A DNA stretch of 64,000 nt from Novosphingobium sp. (GCA_024236215.1 JACKKX010000004.1:87392-151391), one strand, 5' to 3'. Counted from the first letter of the stretch, positions 1-8,962 are shown. The notes: generated from the letters alone by a model not told the origin. A program made the numbers and translations.

Positions 1-903
1 CTCAAGGCCGGCGACGAGCTGCTGGTGGCGGACAATTCCTACGATCCCAGCCGCTCCTTCGCCACCCACGCCCTGCGCGACTACGGCATTTCGACCCGGT
101 TCTTCGATCCGCTCGATATCGATGGCTTCGCCGCCGCGATCGCCGCCAACAGCCGCGCGGTGCTGCTGGAAAGCCCCGGCAGCCTGAGCATGGAGGTATG
201 CGATGTGCCCGCGCTGGCGGCTGCCGCCAAGGCGCGCGGGCTGACCGTGCTGATGGACAACACCTGGGCCGGGCCGACCGGCTTTGCCGCACTGAGCCAC
301 GGGGTCGATCTCTCGATCCTGGCGCTGACCAAGCATGTTGGCGGACATTCGGACGTGATGCTGGGCAGCGTCACCGCGAACGCCGAATACTATCCACGGC
401 TGCGCAAGCGCTCGTTGATGCTGGGCCAGCAAGCCTCGCCCGACGATTGCGCGCTGGCCTTGCGCGGGCTGCGGACGATGGACGTGCGGCTGCGGCGCTC
501 AAGCGAAAGCGCGCTCACCATCGCCGAGTGGCTGCAAACGCGCGACGAAGTTTCCGCCGTATTGTTCCCGTTGCTCCCCGGCTCGCCGGGCCACGATTTG
601 TGGAAGCGCGATTTCACCGGCGGCTGCGGGCTGATGACTGTGATCATGGCCGGGAGCGATGCCGCCGCGCGTGACCGGCTGGTCGATGCGCTCACTCTGT
701 TCGGGATCGGATACAGCTGGGGCGGCTTTGAAAGCCTGGCCCTGGGCGTCCATCCCGAGCGCGACCGGGCGGCGATGCCCTGGCCGCCGCGCGGCTGCGA
801 TCCGCAGCACCCCCATGCGGTGCGGCTATGGATCGGGCTGGAGGATCCCGCCGATCTGATCGCCGATATCGAGCAGGCGCTGGCCGCCTGGCGGACGCCA
901 TGA
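1..903 (+). CDS. metC: Cystathionine beta-lyase-type PLP enzyme, 5' end outside window
   Basis: This belongs to the Cys/Met-metabolism PLP-dependent (fold type I) family. It most likely performs the beta-elimination of cystathionine to homocysteine, pyruvate and ammonia in methionine synthesis. The reading frame is open from base 1, so the N-terminal part lies upstream; 300 residues are visible. A DNTWAGPT stretch and the segment ALTKHVGGHSDVMLG contain the expected PLP-contacting Asp and Schiff-base Lys. The C-terminal SWGGFESL segment is typical of bacterial MetC. The stop overlaps the next start (ATGA at 900-903), so it is translationally coupled to the MscS gene. Cystathionine gamma-synthase is a close relative and cannot be fully excluded on sequence alone. 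Confidence 0.85.
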   Translation, partial: LKAGDELLVADNSYDPSRSFATHALRDYGISTRFFDPLDIDGFAAAIAANSRAVLLESPGSLSMEVCDVPALAAAAKARGLTVLMDNTWAGPTGFAALSHGVDLSILALTKHVGGHSDVMLGSVTANAEYYPRLRKRSLMLGQQASPDDCALALRGLRTMDVRLRRSSESALTIAEWLQTRDEVSAVLFPLLPGSPGHDLWKRDFTGGCGLMTVIMAGSDAAARDRLVDALTLFGIGYSWGGFESLALGVHPERDRAAMPWPPRGCDPQHPHAVRLWIGLEDPADLIADIEQALAAWRTP

Positions 904-1799
904 ACCCGCTGCGGACCCTGCCCGAACTTCTCGGCTGGCTCGATTCGATAGGCTTCGACATCGGCGAGACCCGCATTTCGCTCTACCGCGCGCTGGTGGT
1001 GCTGTTCGTCGCGATCTGCGTGATCGTGCTGGGCAAGGCGGCAACCATGCTCGCGCGCCGCTCGTTCCGGCGCATGCAGCGGCTCGATCGGGCCCAGCAA
1101 TTGCTGGGCGAAAAGCTGGCCTCTATCGCCATCTGGCTGAGCCTGGCGCTGATGGCGATCGACTATCTGGGGATCAGCCTGTCCGCGCTGACAGTCTTTT
1201 CCGGGGCCTTCGGGCTGGCGATCGGTTTCGGTCTGCAAAAGACCTTCGGCAACCTCATCTCGGGCATCATCCTGCTGATGGACCGCTCGATCAAGCCGGG
1301 CGACGTGATCGCGGTGGGCGGCACTACTCCGCCAACCTTCGGGCAGGTCAACCGGATCGGGATCCGTGCGGTTTCGGTCATCACCCGCGATCAGATCGAA
1401 TTCATCATTCCCAACGAATTGCTGATGACCAGCCATGTCGAGAACTGGTCCTACACCAACCGCGACGTGCGGGTGAAGGTGCCGGTGGGCGTGGCCTATG
1501 GCACCGACATCGATCTGGCCGAGCAGCTGATGCTCCAGGCGGCGCGCGAATCGGTGCGGGTCAAGACCGATCCCGAGCCGGTGGTCTGGCTGAGCGCATT
1601 TGGCGAAAGCTCGATCGATTTCGAGGTGCTGCTGTGGATCGACGATCCCGAAGCCGGGCTGGGCAATGTGCGCTCCGAAGTGCTCAAGCGGGTTTGGCAC
1701 CTGTTCCGCGATCACGGGGTGGAGATACCCTTCCCCCAGCGCGATCTGCATATCAAGGAATGGCCCGCCCTGCCCCCGCGTGAGGCCCCGCAAAGCTGA
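900..1799 (+). CDS. mscS: MscS-family mechanosensitive ion channel
   Basis: A 299-residue small-conductance mechanosensitive channel of the inner membrane, which opens under membrane tension to release solutes. Hydrophobic helices occupy roughly residues 25-50 and 65-95. They are followed by the Gly/Ala-rich pore-lining helix around FSGAFGLAIGFGLQ and the conserved LISGIILLMDRSIKPGD segment that begins the beta domain. The C-terminal alpha/beta domain runs to about residue 285. The ATG at 900 was chosen because it overlaps the preceding stop by 4 nt; an upstream in-frame start would only add shadow sequence. Its pairing with metC looks like simple operon packing rather than a functional link. 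Confidence 0.92.
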   Translation: MNPLRTLPELLGWLDSIGFDIGETRISLYRALVVLFVAICVIVLGKAATMLARRSFRRMQRLDRAQQLLGEKLASIAIWLSLALMAIDYLGISLSALTVFSGAFGLAIGFGLQKTFGNLISGIILLMDRSIKPGDVIAVGGTTPPTFGQVNRIGIRAVSVITRDQIEFIIPNELLMTSHVENWSYTNRDVRVKVPVGVAYGTDIDLAEQLMLQAARESVRVKTDPEPVVWLSAFGESSIDFEVLLWIDDPEAGLGNVRSEVLKRVWHLFRDHGVEIPFPQRDLHIKEWPALPPREAPQS

Positions 1800-1862
1800 C
1801 CTTGCCCCCGGCAAAGGCATTCTGACTGGCCCGCCGGGGGCCGCACCGCCACATCGCGCAGC

Positions 1863-2636
1863 ATGAACCAAGCTGCCCCAACCCCCGCAAAGGTCTGGCT
1901 GGTCGGCGCCGGCCCCGGCGATCCCGAGCTGCTGACGCTGCGCGCCGCGCGCCTGATCGGGGCGGCGCGGCTGATCGTCCACGATGGACTGGTCGATCCG
2001 GCGATCCTCGCCCTCGCCCACCCGGAAGCGCGGCTGATCTCGGTCGCCAAGGCGCGCTCGCGCCACACCATGAGCCAGGCGGCGATCAACGCCCTGCTGG
2101 TGCGGGAAGCACTGGCCGGGACCGAGGTGGTACGGCTGAAGGGCGGCGATCCCTTCATTTTCGGGCGCGGCGGCGAAGAGGCCGAGGCCTGCCGGGCGGC
2201 CGGTGTGCCGGTGGAAGTGGTGCCGGGCATCAGCGCCGCGACCGGCGCGGCGGCGGCGGCGCAGCTCCCGCTGACCCACCGCAGCTCTGCCTCGATCGTG
2301 TCGTTCGTTGCCGGGCAGTGCAAGGGCCTGTCGGATCAGGACTGGACCGGGCTGGCCGGGCACGGTCGCACGCTGGTGATCTACATGGGCGTGGCTACCG
2401 CCGGTAGCATCGCGGAAAAGCTGATGGCAGACGGTCTCGCCCCCGCCATGCCGGTGGCGGTGATCGAGAATGCCACCCGCCCGGCGATGCGCGTGCTGCG
2501 CGCGCCGCTGGCCGGCCTGCCCGCGCTGGTGGCCGAGGAAAAGGTCGCCAGCCCGGCGCTGATCGTGATCGGCGAGGTTGCCGCGACTCCCCAAACCCAC
2601 AAATTGCGCGCCCTAGCGCTGGAGGCACTGGCATGA
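1863..2636 (+). CDS. cobA: Uroporphyrinogen-III C-methyltransferase (SUMT)
   Basis: SAM-dependent methylase of 257 residues that converts uroporphyrinogen III to precorrin-2, the precursor of siroheme. The N-terminal VGAGPGDPELLTLRA motif and the internal VRLKGGDPFIFGRGGEEA motif are hallmarks of the SUMT family. The VPGISAA loop before the substrate site is also present. It is a single-domain SUMT, not a CysG fusion, so the dehydrogenase/ferrochelatase must be encoded elsewhere. It lies directly upstream of cysI, whose product needs siroheme, and it overlaps the next gene by 4 nt (ATGA at 2633), so cofactor supply and apoenzyme are probably co-expressed. Confidence 0.95.
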   Translation: MNQAAPTPAKVWLVGAGPGDPELLTLRAARLIGAARLIVHDGLVDPAILALAHPEARLISVAKARSRHTMSQAAINALLVREALAGTEVVRLKGGDPFIFGRGGEEAEACRAAGVPVEVVPGISAATGAAAAAQLPLTHRSSASIVSFVAGQCKGLSDQDWTGLAGHGRTLVIYMGVATAGSIAEKLMADGLAPAMPVAVIENATRPAMRVLRAPLAGLPALVAEEKVASPALIVIGEVAATPQTHKLRALALEALA

Positions 2637-2929
2637 AGATCCTGACCGGAAACGATCTCAAGACCGGGGCAGTGGTCTGGTGGGACGGCGTATCGTGGTC
2701 GCTCCATGTCGAGGATGCGATCGATGCCGGCGATCAGGCCGAAACCATCCTCGCCCGCGAACAGGCCACCCGCCGCGTCAATGCCGCCTATGCGATCGAC
2801 GCCACCCGCGAAGAAGGCGGAGTGCGCCCTGCGCACATCAAGGAACGCATCCGCGCGCTTGGCCCCACCGTGCGCGCCGACCTGACACTGAAGCCGGCCG
2901 ATCCCGAGGCCGGAAACTGGGTGATCTGA
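2633..2929 (+). CDS. DUF2849 protein of the sulfite reductase operon
   Basis: A 98-residue soluble protein of unknown function. It begins MKILTGNDLKTGAVVWWDG and matches the DUF2849 family, which recurs between cobA and cysI in alphaproteobacteria. No signal peptide, membrane segment or metal-binding cysteine cluster is visible. The start overlaps the cobA stop by 4 nt and its stop shares one base with the cysI start (TGATG), so it is translated as part of the sulfite-reduction unit. An accessory role in siroheme insertion or sulfite reductase maturation is a guess from position only. Confidence 0.85.
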   Translation: MKILTGNDLKTGAVVWWDGVSWSLHVEDAIDAGDQAETILAREQATRRVNAAYAIDATREEGGVRPAHIKERIRALGPTVRADLTLKPADPEAGNWVI

Positions 2930-4557
2930 TGTACAAGTACGACACTTACGACCAGCAGCTGGTCGATACCCGGGTCGAGGAATTTCGCGACCAGGTGCGC
3001 CGCCGCCTCGAAGGCCATATCACCGAGGACCAGTTCAAGCCGCTACGGCTGATGAACGGGCTCTACCTGCAGCTCCACGCCTACATGCTGCGCGTGGCGG
3101 TGCCCTATGGCACGCTGAACAGCGCGCAGATGCGGATGCTGGGCCACATCGCCGACAAATACGATCGCGGCTATGGCCACTTCACCACCCGTCAGAACAT
3201 CCAGTACAACTGGATCAAGCTGGAACAGGCTCCCGATATCCTTGCCGATCTCGCCTCGGTCGAGATGCATGCGATCCAGACCAGCGGCAACTGCATCCGC
3301 AACACCACCTCCGACCAGTATGCCGGGGCCGCCGCCGACGAGGTGGTCGATCCGCGTCCCTATGCCGAGCTGATCCGCCAGTGGAGCACCTTCCACCCGG
3401 AGTTCAGCTTCCTGCCGCGCAAGTTCAAGATGGCGGTGATCGCCAGCGATACCGACCGCGCGGCAATGCGGCTGCACGACATCGGCATCAAGATCGTGCG
3501 CAATGATGCGAGCGATCTGGGCGCCGCATTCTACGTCGGCGGCGGCATGGGCCGCACCCCGATGATCGCGCCCTGCATCAATCCCTTCGTGCCGCTTGAC
3601 CGGTTCATCACTTATGCCGAGGCCTGCCTGCGCGTCTACAATCGCCACGGCCGCCGCGACAACAAGTACAAGGCGCGGATCAAGATCCTGGTCCACGAGC
3701 TGGGCAAGGAAGAATACACCCGCCAGGTCGAGGCTGAATTCGCGCACCTGTTGACCCAGGGCGTCGAGCCGCCACTGGCCGAACTGGAACGGATCAAGGC
3801 GCAATTCACCGAGCCGCCGTTCGAAGTCGGGATATCGGATGAAGTGGACCGCTCCGATCCCGACTTCGCGCTGTGGCTCGAAACCAATTGCCTGGCGCAC
3901 AGGCAGCCGGGCTATGTGGCGGTCACGATCAGCCTCAAGCCGGTCGGCGGGATACCGGGCGATGCCAGCGCCGATCAGATGCGGCTGATGGCCGATCTGG
4001 CCCGCGATTACAGCTTCGACGAGCTGCGCGTCACCCACGCCCAGAACGTGGTCCTGCCGCACGTGAAGAAGGCCGATCTTTACGCGCTGTGGCAGGCTCT
4101 CGATGCAGCAGGGCTGGGCACGGCAAACCTTGACCGGATCGGCGATATCATCGCCTGTCCGGGGCTGGACTATTGCAGCCTGGCCAATGCCCGCTCGATC
4201 CCTGTGGCGCAGAAGATCAGCGAGCGGCTTTCGCCGCGCTCAGATGAGATCGGCGAGCTGAAGCTCAAGATCTCGGGCTGCATCAACGCCTGCGGCCACC
4301 ACCATGCTGGCCACATCGGCATCCTGGGGGTCGATCGCAAGGGGGTGGAAAACTACCAGCTGCTGCTCGGCGGCAACGAAGGCGCCGATACCTCGCTCGG
4401 CACGATCACCGGTCCCGGTTTCGACGAAGACGGAATCGTCGACGCGGTGGACAGGGCGACCGGCGTGTACCTCGCCAACAAGCAGGGCGCGGAACGCTTC
4501 CTCGATACCTACCGCCGCATCGGCATGGCCCCGTTCAAGGAGGCGATCTATGGCTGA
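2929..4557 (+). CDS. cysI: Siroheme nitrite/sulfite reductase, hemoprotein
   Basis: A 542-residue nitrite/sulfite reductase that catalyses the six-electron reduction of sulfite to sulfide in cysteine synthesis. It has the duplicated ferredoxin-like and catalytic half-domains of this family. The N-terminal half carries the TTRQNIQYNWIKL substrate/siroheme-binding segment. The C-terminal half carries the [4Fe-4S]-siroheme ligands: C-x5-C in CPGLDYC, followed about 40 residues later by C-x3-C in CINAC. The ATG at 2929 overlaps the DUF2849 stop; the upstream extension of this frame is shadow. No CysJ flavoprotein is encoded nearby, so the electron donor (ferredoxin or another reductase) is unknown. 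Sulfite rather than nitrite as substrate is inferred from cysH next door. Confidence 0.93.
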   Translation: MYKYDTYDQQLVDTRVEEFRDQVRRRLEGHITEDQFKPLRLMNGLYLQLHAYMLRVAVPYGTLNSAQMRMLGHIADKYDRGYGHFTTRQNIQYNWIKLEQAPDILADLASVEMHAIQTSGNCIRNTTSDQYAGAAADEVVDPRPYAELIRQWSTFHPEFSFLPRKFKMAVIASDTDRAAMRLHDIGIKIVRNDASDLGAAFYVGGGMGRTPMIAPCINPFVPLDRFITYAEACLRVYNRHGRRDNKYKARIKILVHELGKEEYTRQVEAEFAHLLTQGVEPPLAELERIKAQFTEPPFEVGISDEVDRSDPDFALWLETNCLAHRQPGYVAVTISLKPVGGIPGDASADQMRLMADLARDYSFDELRVTHAQNVVLPHVKKADLYALWQALDAAGLGTANLDRIGDIIACPGLDYCSLANARSIPVAQKISERLSPRSDEIGELKLKISGCINACGHHHAGHIGILGVDRKGVENYQLLLGGNEGADTSLGTITGPGFDEDGIVDAVDRATGVYLANKQGAERFLDTYRRIGMAPFKEAIYG

Positions 4558-4978
4558 GGTCCAGTTCCGCTTCCGCGACGATGAGCCCGTGGCCGATCCG
4601 GGCGTGACGGTGGATGCCTTCGGCGCCCAGAGCAACGCTGCGGCGGTGCGGCTTGAACCGGGCGACGATGCCCGCGATCTGCTGCCGCATTTGGGTCGCC
4701 TGCGGCTGGTCGAGGTCAACTTTCCGGTCTTTGGCGACGGGCGCGGCTATTCGGCGGCGCGGATCCTGCGCGAGGCGGGCTACGCGGGTGAACTGCGCGC
4801 GGTGGGCGATGTGCTGGTCGATCAGCTCGCCTATCTGCGGCGCTGCGGGTTCGATGCCTTCGCACCCGAAGTGCCGCTCGACCCCGTCGATGCCGAAGCC
4901 GCCTTCGCCCGCTACGAACAGGCCTATCAACCCGCCGCCGATGGCCTGCGCCCGGTCTGGGCGCTGCGTCATGGCTGA
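4550..4978 (+). CDS. DUF934 protein of the sulfite reductase operon
   Basis: A 142-residue cytosolic protein of the DUF934 family, often described as a probable oxidoreductase of sulfite reduction although no reaction is established. The most conserved-looking part is LVEVNFPVFGDGRGYSAARI at about residues 54-73, followed by LREAGY and a block ending DQLAYLRRCGFDAF, which is typical of the family. It overlaps cysI by 8 nt upstream and cysH by 8 nt downstream (ATGGCTGA at each junction), so all three are translationally coupled. No cofactor motif is recognisable. Confidence 0.88.
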   Translation: MAEVQFRFRDDEPVADPGVTVDAFGAQSNAAAVRLEPGDDARDLLPHLGRLRLVEVNFPVFGDGRGYSAARILREAGYAGELRAVGDVLVDQLAYLRRCGFDAFAPEVPLDPVDAEAAFARYEQAYQPAADGLRPVWALRHG

Positions 4979-5756
4979 AGCCGCCCGGCGCATCGACCGG
5001 CTCGACACCGCCGCGCGCTTCACCGCGGCGGATGCTGAGGCGCTCAATGCGCGCTTCGCGGGCGTTCCGACCCAGGAAATGCTTGCGGCCGTGCTGACCG
5101 AGGGTCTGGCCGGGCGGATCGCTGCGGTTTCCAGCTTCGGTGCGGAAAGCGCGGTACTGCTCCACCTGATCGCCAGCATCGATCCGGCGGTGCCAGTTCT
5201 GTTTCTCGATACGGGCAAGCACTTTACCGAGACGCTGGCCTATCGCGATGAGCTGATCGCGCGGCTGGACCTGGGCGACGTGCGCAGCCTTGCCCCCGAT
5301 CCGGCCGAACTGGCCGCGCGCGACGAAAGCGGCCTCAGGTGGTCCTACGATCCCGATGGCTGCTGCGAGATCCGCAAGGTCCGCCCGCTGGCCCGCGCGC
5401 TCGAAGAGTTCGATGCCAGCTTCACCGGCCGCAAGGGCTTTCAGAGCGCGACCCGGTCCGGCCTGGCCCGGTTCGAGATCGACACCACCGACGCGGCTGG
5501 CCGGCTCAAGGTCAACCCGCTGGCCGACTGGTCGAGCGGCCAGATCGAGGATTATCTCATCGCCAGCGGCCTGCCGGCGCATCCGCTGGTCGCGCGCGGC
5601 TACCCCTCGATCGGTTGTTCGCCCTGCACTTCGGTGGTCGCGCCGGGCGAGGATCCGCGCGCAGGGCGCTGGCGCGGCTGGGACAAGACCGAGTGCGGTA
5701 TCCACGTCGAAGGCGCGGCGGAAGAGTTGCCGCCGGGATACGATCCGGCGTTCTGA
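4971..5756 (+). CDS. cysH: Adenylyl-sulfate (APS) reductase, CysH family
   Basis: Reduces activated sulfate to sulfite, feeding CysI; 261 residues. The N-terminal ATP-pyrophosphatase-like fold has the SSFGAESAVLLHLI loop and FLDTGKHFTET. The pairs CC (in GCCEIRKV) and CSPC (in GCSPCTS) are the four ligands of the [4Fe-4S] cluster found in bacterial and plant APS reductases and absent from E. coli PAPS reductase, so APS is the likely substrate. The C-terminal KTECGIH motif holds the catalytic cysteine that forms the S-sulfo intermediate. The gene ends exactly where the convergent epimerase gene ends (5756/5757). Confidence 0.94.
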   Translation: MAEAARRIDRLDTAARFTAADAEALNARFAGVPTQEMLAAVLTEGLAGRIAAVSSFGAESAVLLHLIASIDPAVPVLFLDTGKHFTETLAYRDELIARLDLGDVRSLAPDPAELAARDESGLRWSYDPDGCCEIRKVRPLARALEEFDASFTGRKGFQSATRSGLARFEIDTTDAAGRLKVNPLADWSSGQIEDYLIASGLPAHPLVARGYPSIGCSPCTSVVAPGEDPRAGRWRGWDKTECGIHVEGAAEELPPGYDPAF

Positions 5757-6665
5757 TCAGAGCCAGCCGGCGTCGCGATACCACTTCGCCGTGGCCTTGA
5801 GGCCTTCGCGCGTCGGGACCAGCGGCTCCCACAGCGCGGCGGAGGGACGCGCGCCTTGGCTCACCACCCAATCGGGATGGGCCATGTAGCCGGCCCGGTC
5901 GAGCGTCAGTTTGGCCTTGTCGCGGCGCAGGAAGCGGTCGGCCCGCGCCGCGCGTTCGAGCGAGGCGCGCGAGAGGTGCACCACCCACGGACGCCGCCCC
6001 ATCGCCCAGCCGATCGCGCGCGCGACCTCATAGTGGCTCCAGCCGCCGGTGCGGCCGTCATCGGGCTCGAACAGCTGCTGGCTTACTCCTTCGCCGCCAG
6101 GAACCAGCGCCAGCAGCAGCCGGGCCAGATCGTCAACGTGAAGCAGCGAGCTGCGCCCCTCGCGCGGAGGCATCGGCATCAGTCCCCAGCGCGCCGCCTT
6201 GAACATGTCGAGCGTATCGCGGTCGCCCGGGCCAAAGATCCACGGCGGGCGCACCACGGTCCAGTCCAGACCGCTGGCCATGACCAGCTTTTCCGCCCGC
6301 GCCTTGCTGGCGCCATAGGCCGACAGCTCGGGCTCGCGCGCGGAGAGCGAGGAAACGAAGACGAAACGCTGCACGCCCTCGGCCTTGGCTGCCTCGATCA
6401 GGGCCAGGGTGCCCAGCACATTGCCGCGCTCGAACTCCTGCGGATCGGGCGCGTTGACCACTCCGGCGACGTGGATCACCGCTTCGGTGCCGCGCACCAG
6501 CTCGCGCAGCGCCTGTGCATCGGCAAGATCGCCCGCGATCCATTCGACCCCGCCGCGACCCTGCTGCTCGCGCCGGGTCAGGGCGCGCACTGCCACCTGG
6601 CCGCGCGCGCGTTCGAGCAGGGTCTGGCCGACAAACCCGGTCGCGCCGGTAACGGCAATGGTCAC
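5757..6665 (-). CDS. NAD(P)-binding epimerase, NDUFA9-like
   Basis: A 302-residue atypical short-chain dehydrogenase/NAD-dependent epimerase. The protein opens with a dinucleotide-binding glycine motif, TGATGFVG, and has the FVSSLSA and YGASKARAEKL segments of extended SDRs, the latter with the YxxxK pair. The closest architecture is the complex I NDUFA9 assembly/stability subunit group, but it could equally act on a nucleotide sugar; the substrate cannot be told. The GTG start at 6665 is chosen because it overlaps the proB stop by 4 nt (GTGA), giving an obgE-proB-epimerase operon. An earlier in-frame start would lie entirely within proB. Confidence 0.85.
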   Translation of the reverse strand: MTIAVTGATGFVGQTLLERARGQVAVRALTRREQQGRGGVEWIAGDLADAQALRELVRGTEAVIHVAGVVNAPDPQEFERGNVLGTLALIEAAKAEGVQRFVFVSSLSAREPELSAYGASKARAEKLVMASGLDWTVVRPPWIFGPGDRDTLDMFKAARWGLMPMPPREGRSSLLHVDDLARLLLALVPGGEGVSQQLFEPDDGRTGGWSHYEVARAIGWAMGRRPWVVHLSRASLERAARADRFLRRDKAKLTLDRAGYMAHPDWVVSQGARPSAALWEPLVPTREGLKATAKWYRDAGWL

Positions 6666-7792
6666 AGCAGAACCATCTGATCGCGGTGGACCACCGCCGG
6701 GCGCGGGGCATAGCCCAGTAGCGCGGCGTGATCGCCGCTTTGCCGACCCATGATCGTGCGGCATTCGGCGGCATCGTATTCGCTGAGGCCGTGGGCCAGC
6801 ACCTGCCCCTCCGCATCGCGGACCGCAACCGCGTCCCCCCGGCGAAATTCACCCTCAACGGAAGCGATCCCGGCGGCGAGCAGGCTCGATCCCTTGCCCA
6901 GCGCCCGCGCCGCGCCGGCATCGACCACCAGCGCGCCCTTCAAATGCAGCCTCCCTCCCAGCCAGGCCTTGCGCGCGCCATCCTTGCGGAGGGGGAGGAA
7001 CAGTGTGCCGATCCCCTCGCCCAGCGCGCGGGCGATCGGCGCATCGTGCAGCCCGCTGGCAATGGCCAGCGCGATCCCCGCCCGCTCGGCAATCTCCGCC
7101 GCCTGGAGCTTGCTGGTCATGCCGCCCGAGCCCATGCCGGAGGACGATCCGCCGCTGGCCATGGCATGGATTTCGGCGGTAACCCCGCGCACCTCGTCCA
7201 GTAGCTGGGCACCGGGATCGGCCGGATTGCGATCGTAGAGGCCGTCGACATCGGAAAGCAGCAACACGCCCTGCGCCTGCGCCGCCTGGGCCACCCGCGC
7301 GGCGAGCCGGTCATTGTCACCAAAGCGGATTTCCTGGGTCGCGACCGAATCGTTCTCGTTGATGACCGGCACCGCACCGGCATCGAGCAGCCGCGTGAGC
7401 GTGGCCGTAGCGTTGAGGTAGCGCCGCCGCTCCTCCAAATCTTCCAGCGTGAGCAGCAATTGCGCGGCGGTCAGCCCGTGCGCCGCCAGCAGTTCGGCCC
7501 ACAGCCCCGAAAGCGCGATCTGCCCCACCGCGGCCGCCGCCTGGGCATCGGCCAGACTGGCCCGCCCGCCCTTGTCCAGCCCCAGCCGCGCCGCACCCAG
7601 CGCGATCGCGCCCGAGGAGACCACGATCACATCCTGGCCCCGCGCGCGCGCCGCCGCCAGTTCAGCCACCAGCCCTTCGAGCCAGCCGCGCCGCACCCCG
7701 TCCCTGCCGACCAGCAGCGACGAGCCGACCTTGACCACCAGACGGCGGCAGGCGGACTTGTCGGCCAGATCGGAAAGGCGCGCGATGGTCAT
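6662..7792 (-). CDS. proB: Glutamate 5-kinase
   Basis: Phosphorylates glutamate in the first step of proline synthesis; 376 residues. The N-terminal amino-acid kinase domain contains the phosphate-binding VVKVGSSLL segment, the VVSSGAIALG loop and the VINENDSVAT active-site stretch. The C-terminal quarter (from about residue 285) is the PUA domain usual for bacterial ProB. It lies 44 nt downstream of obgE, a common alphaproteobacterial arrangement, and shares 4 nt with the downstream epimerase. proC for the same pathway is about 3 kb away in a separate transcription unit; proA is not in the window. Confidence 0.96.
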   Translation of the reverse strand: MTIARLSDLADKSACRRLVVKVGSSLLVGRDGVRRGWLEGLVAELAAARARGQDVIVVSSGAIALGAARLGLDKGGRASLADAQAAAAVGQIALSGLWAELLAAHGLTAAQLLLTLEDLEERRRYLNATATLTRLLDAGAVPVINENDSVATQEIRFGDNDRLAARVAQAAQAQGVLLLSDVDGLYDRNPADPGAQLLDEVRGVTAEIHAMASGGSSSGMGSGGMTSKLQAAEIAERAGIALAIASGLHDAPIARALGEGIGTLFLPLRKDGARKAWLGGRLHLKGALVVDAGAARALGKGSSLLAAGIASVEGEFRRGDAVAVRDAEGQVLAHGLSEYDAAECRTIMGRQSGDHAALLGYAPRPAVVHRDQMVLL

Positions 7793-7836
7793 GGCGCGGG
7801 ATTAGCGGCTGATGCCTTGGCCGCAAGTCTTTTGGA

Positions 7837-8889
7837 TCAGAGTGGCGACCAGGGCCGCTCGTCGCCCTCCTCGCGCTCTCCATCGGGGCGTTCGGTTACG
7901 GTCTGGGCGGGGAGGTATTCGAGCACCGCATCGAGCAGCGCGCCGATTCCCTTGCCGGTCGCGCCGGAAATCGGGAACACCTTGGCCACACCTGCGGCGC
8001 GCAGCTCCTTGCTGAAGGCGCGGACCAGTTCGGTATCGATCAGGTCGATCTTGTTGAGCGCAACCAGCCGCGGCTTGCCCTCCAGCCCGGCGCCATAGGC
8101 CGCCAGCTCTTCCTCGACCACTTCCAGCGCCTCGACCGGATCGAGCCCATTGGCGTCGATCAGGTGGATCAGCACCCGGCAGCGCTCGATATGACCCAGA
8201 AACCGGTCGCCTACACCTGCGCCCTCGGCCGCTCCGGCGATCAATCCGGGAATGTCGGCCAGCACGAATTCGCGGCCCTTGTGCCGCACCACGCCCAGCT
8301 GCGGGCGCAGCGTGGTGAAAGCATAGTCGCCAACCTTGGCCTTGGCATTGGTGATCTGGTTGATGAAGGTGCTCTTGCCGGCATTGGGCAGCCCGACAAG
8401 CCCGGCATCGGCCAGCAGCTTGAGCCGCAGCCAGACCCACATTTCCTCGAACGGTTCGCCCGGCTGGTGCTGGCGCGGGGCGCGGTTGGTGCTGGTCTTG
8501 TAGCTGGCGTTGCCGCGTCCGCCCAGGCCGCCATGGAGCAGGGTGATGCGCTGGCCCGCTTCGGTCAGGTCGGCCAGCACGGTTTCGCGATCGTCATCGA
8601 GGATCTGGGTTCCCACCGGAACCTTGATCACCATATCCTTGCCCGCCGCGCCGTTGCGGTCCTTGCCCGAACCATGGATTCCGCGCTGGGCTTTGAAATG
8701 CTGGGTATAGCGAAAGTCGATCAGGGTGTTGAGCCCGGCCACCGCCTCGAACACCACATCGCCGCCCCGGCCTCCGTTGCCGCCATCGGGCCCGCCATAT
8801 TCGACATATTTCTCGCGCCGGAACGACACCGCTCCGGGGCCACCGGCGCCCGAGCGAATGTAAATCTTGGCCTGATCGAGAAAATGCAT
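7837..8889 (-). CDS. obgE: GTPase Obg/CgtA
   Basis: Essential ribosome-associated GTPase of 350 residues, implicated in large-subunit assembly and stress response. The glycine-rich Obg fold occupies residues 1-158 (runs such as GGPDGGNGGRGGD). The G domain follows with G1 GLPNAGKST, switch/G3 region LADIPGLI and G4 NKID. The C-terminal tail after the G domain is very short, as in other Obg proteins lacking a TGS domain. rpmA and rplU, common partners of obgE, are not in the window. It is the first gene of the obgE-proB unit. Confidence 0.96.
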   Translation of the reverse strand: MHFLDQAKIYIRSGAGGPGAVSFRREKYVEYGGPDGGNGGRGGDVVFEAVAGLNTLIDFRYTQHFKAQRGIHGSGKDRNGAAGKDMVIKVPVGTQILDDDRETVLADLTEAGQRITLLHGGLGGRGNASYKTSTNRAPRQHQPGEPFEEMWVWLRLKLLADAGLVGLPNAGKSTFINQITNAKAKVGDYAFTTLRPQLGVVRHKGREFVLADIPGLIAGAAEGAGVGDRFLGHIERCRVLIHLIDANGLDPVEALEVVEEELAAYGAGLEGKPRLVALNKIDLIDTELVRAFSKELRAAGVAKVFPISGATGKGIGALLDAVLEYLPAQTVTERPDGEREEGDERPWSPL

Positions 8890-8914
8890 GGTTGGGGGCT
8901 AACGGAGCGCGGGG

Positions 8915-8939
8915 CCTTCGACAAGCTCGGGCCGAACGG
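8915..8939. repeat. Copy of a dispersed CCTTCGACAAGCTC-type repeat
   Basis: Bases 8915-8939 read CCTTCGACAAGCTCGGGCC followed by GAACGG. A reverse-complement relative lies at 41860-41884. Short repeats of this kind are scattered in intergenic DNA of many sphingomonads. It lies just upstream of obgE, outside any gene. Confidence 0.5.
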
Positions 8940-8962
8940 GAGGGGGGCACAGGGCGCTACCG

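Noticed and set aside
1804-1841. GCCCCCGGC/GCCGGGGGC inverted repeat between mscS and cobA as a terminator
   Set aside because: The loop is 20 nt and no T-run follows, so it is unlikely to be an intrinsic terminator.
390-2600. Minus-strand ORF of about 736 codons over metC, mscS and cobA
   Set aside because: Shadow of three recognisable genes; the translation is Gln/Arg/His-rich and domain-free.
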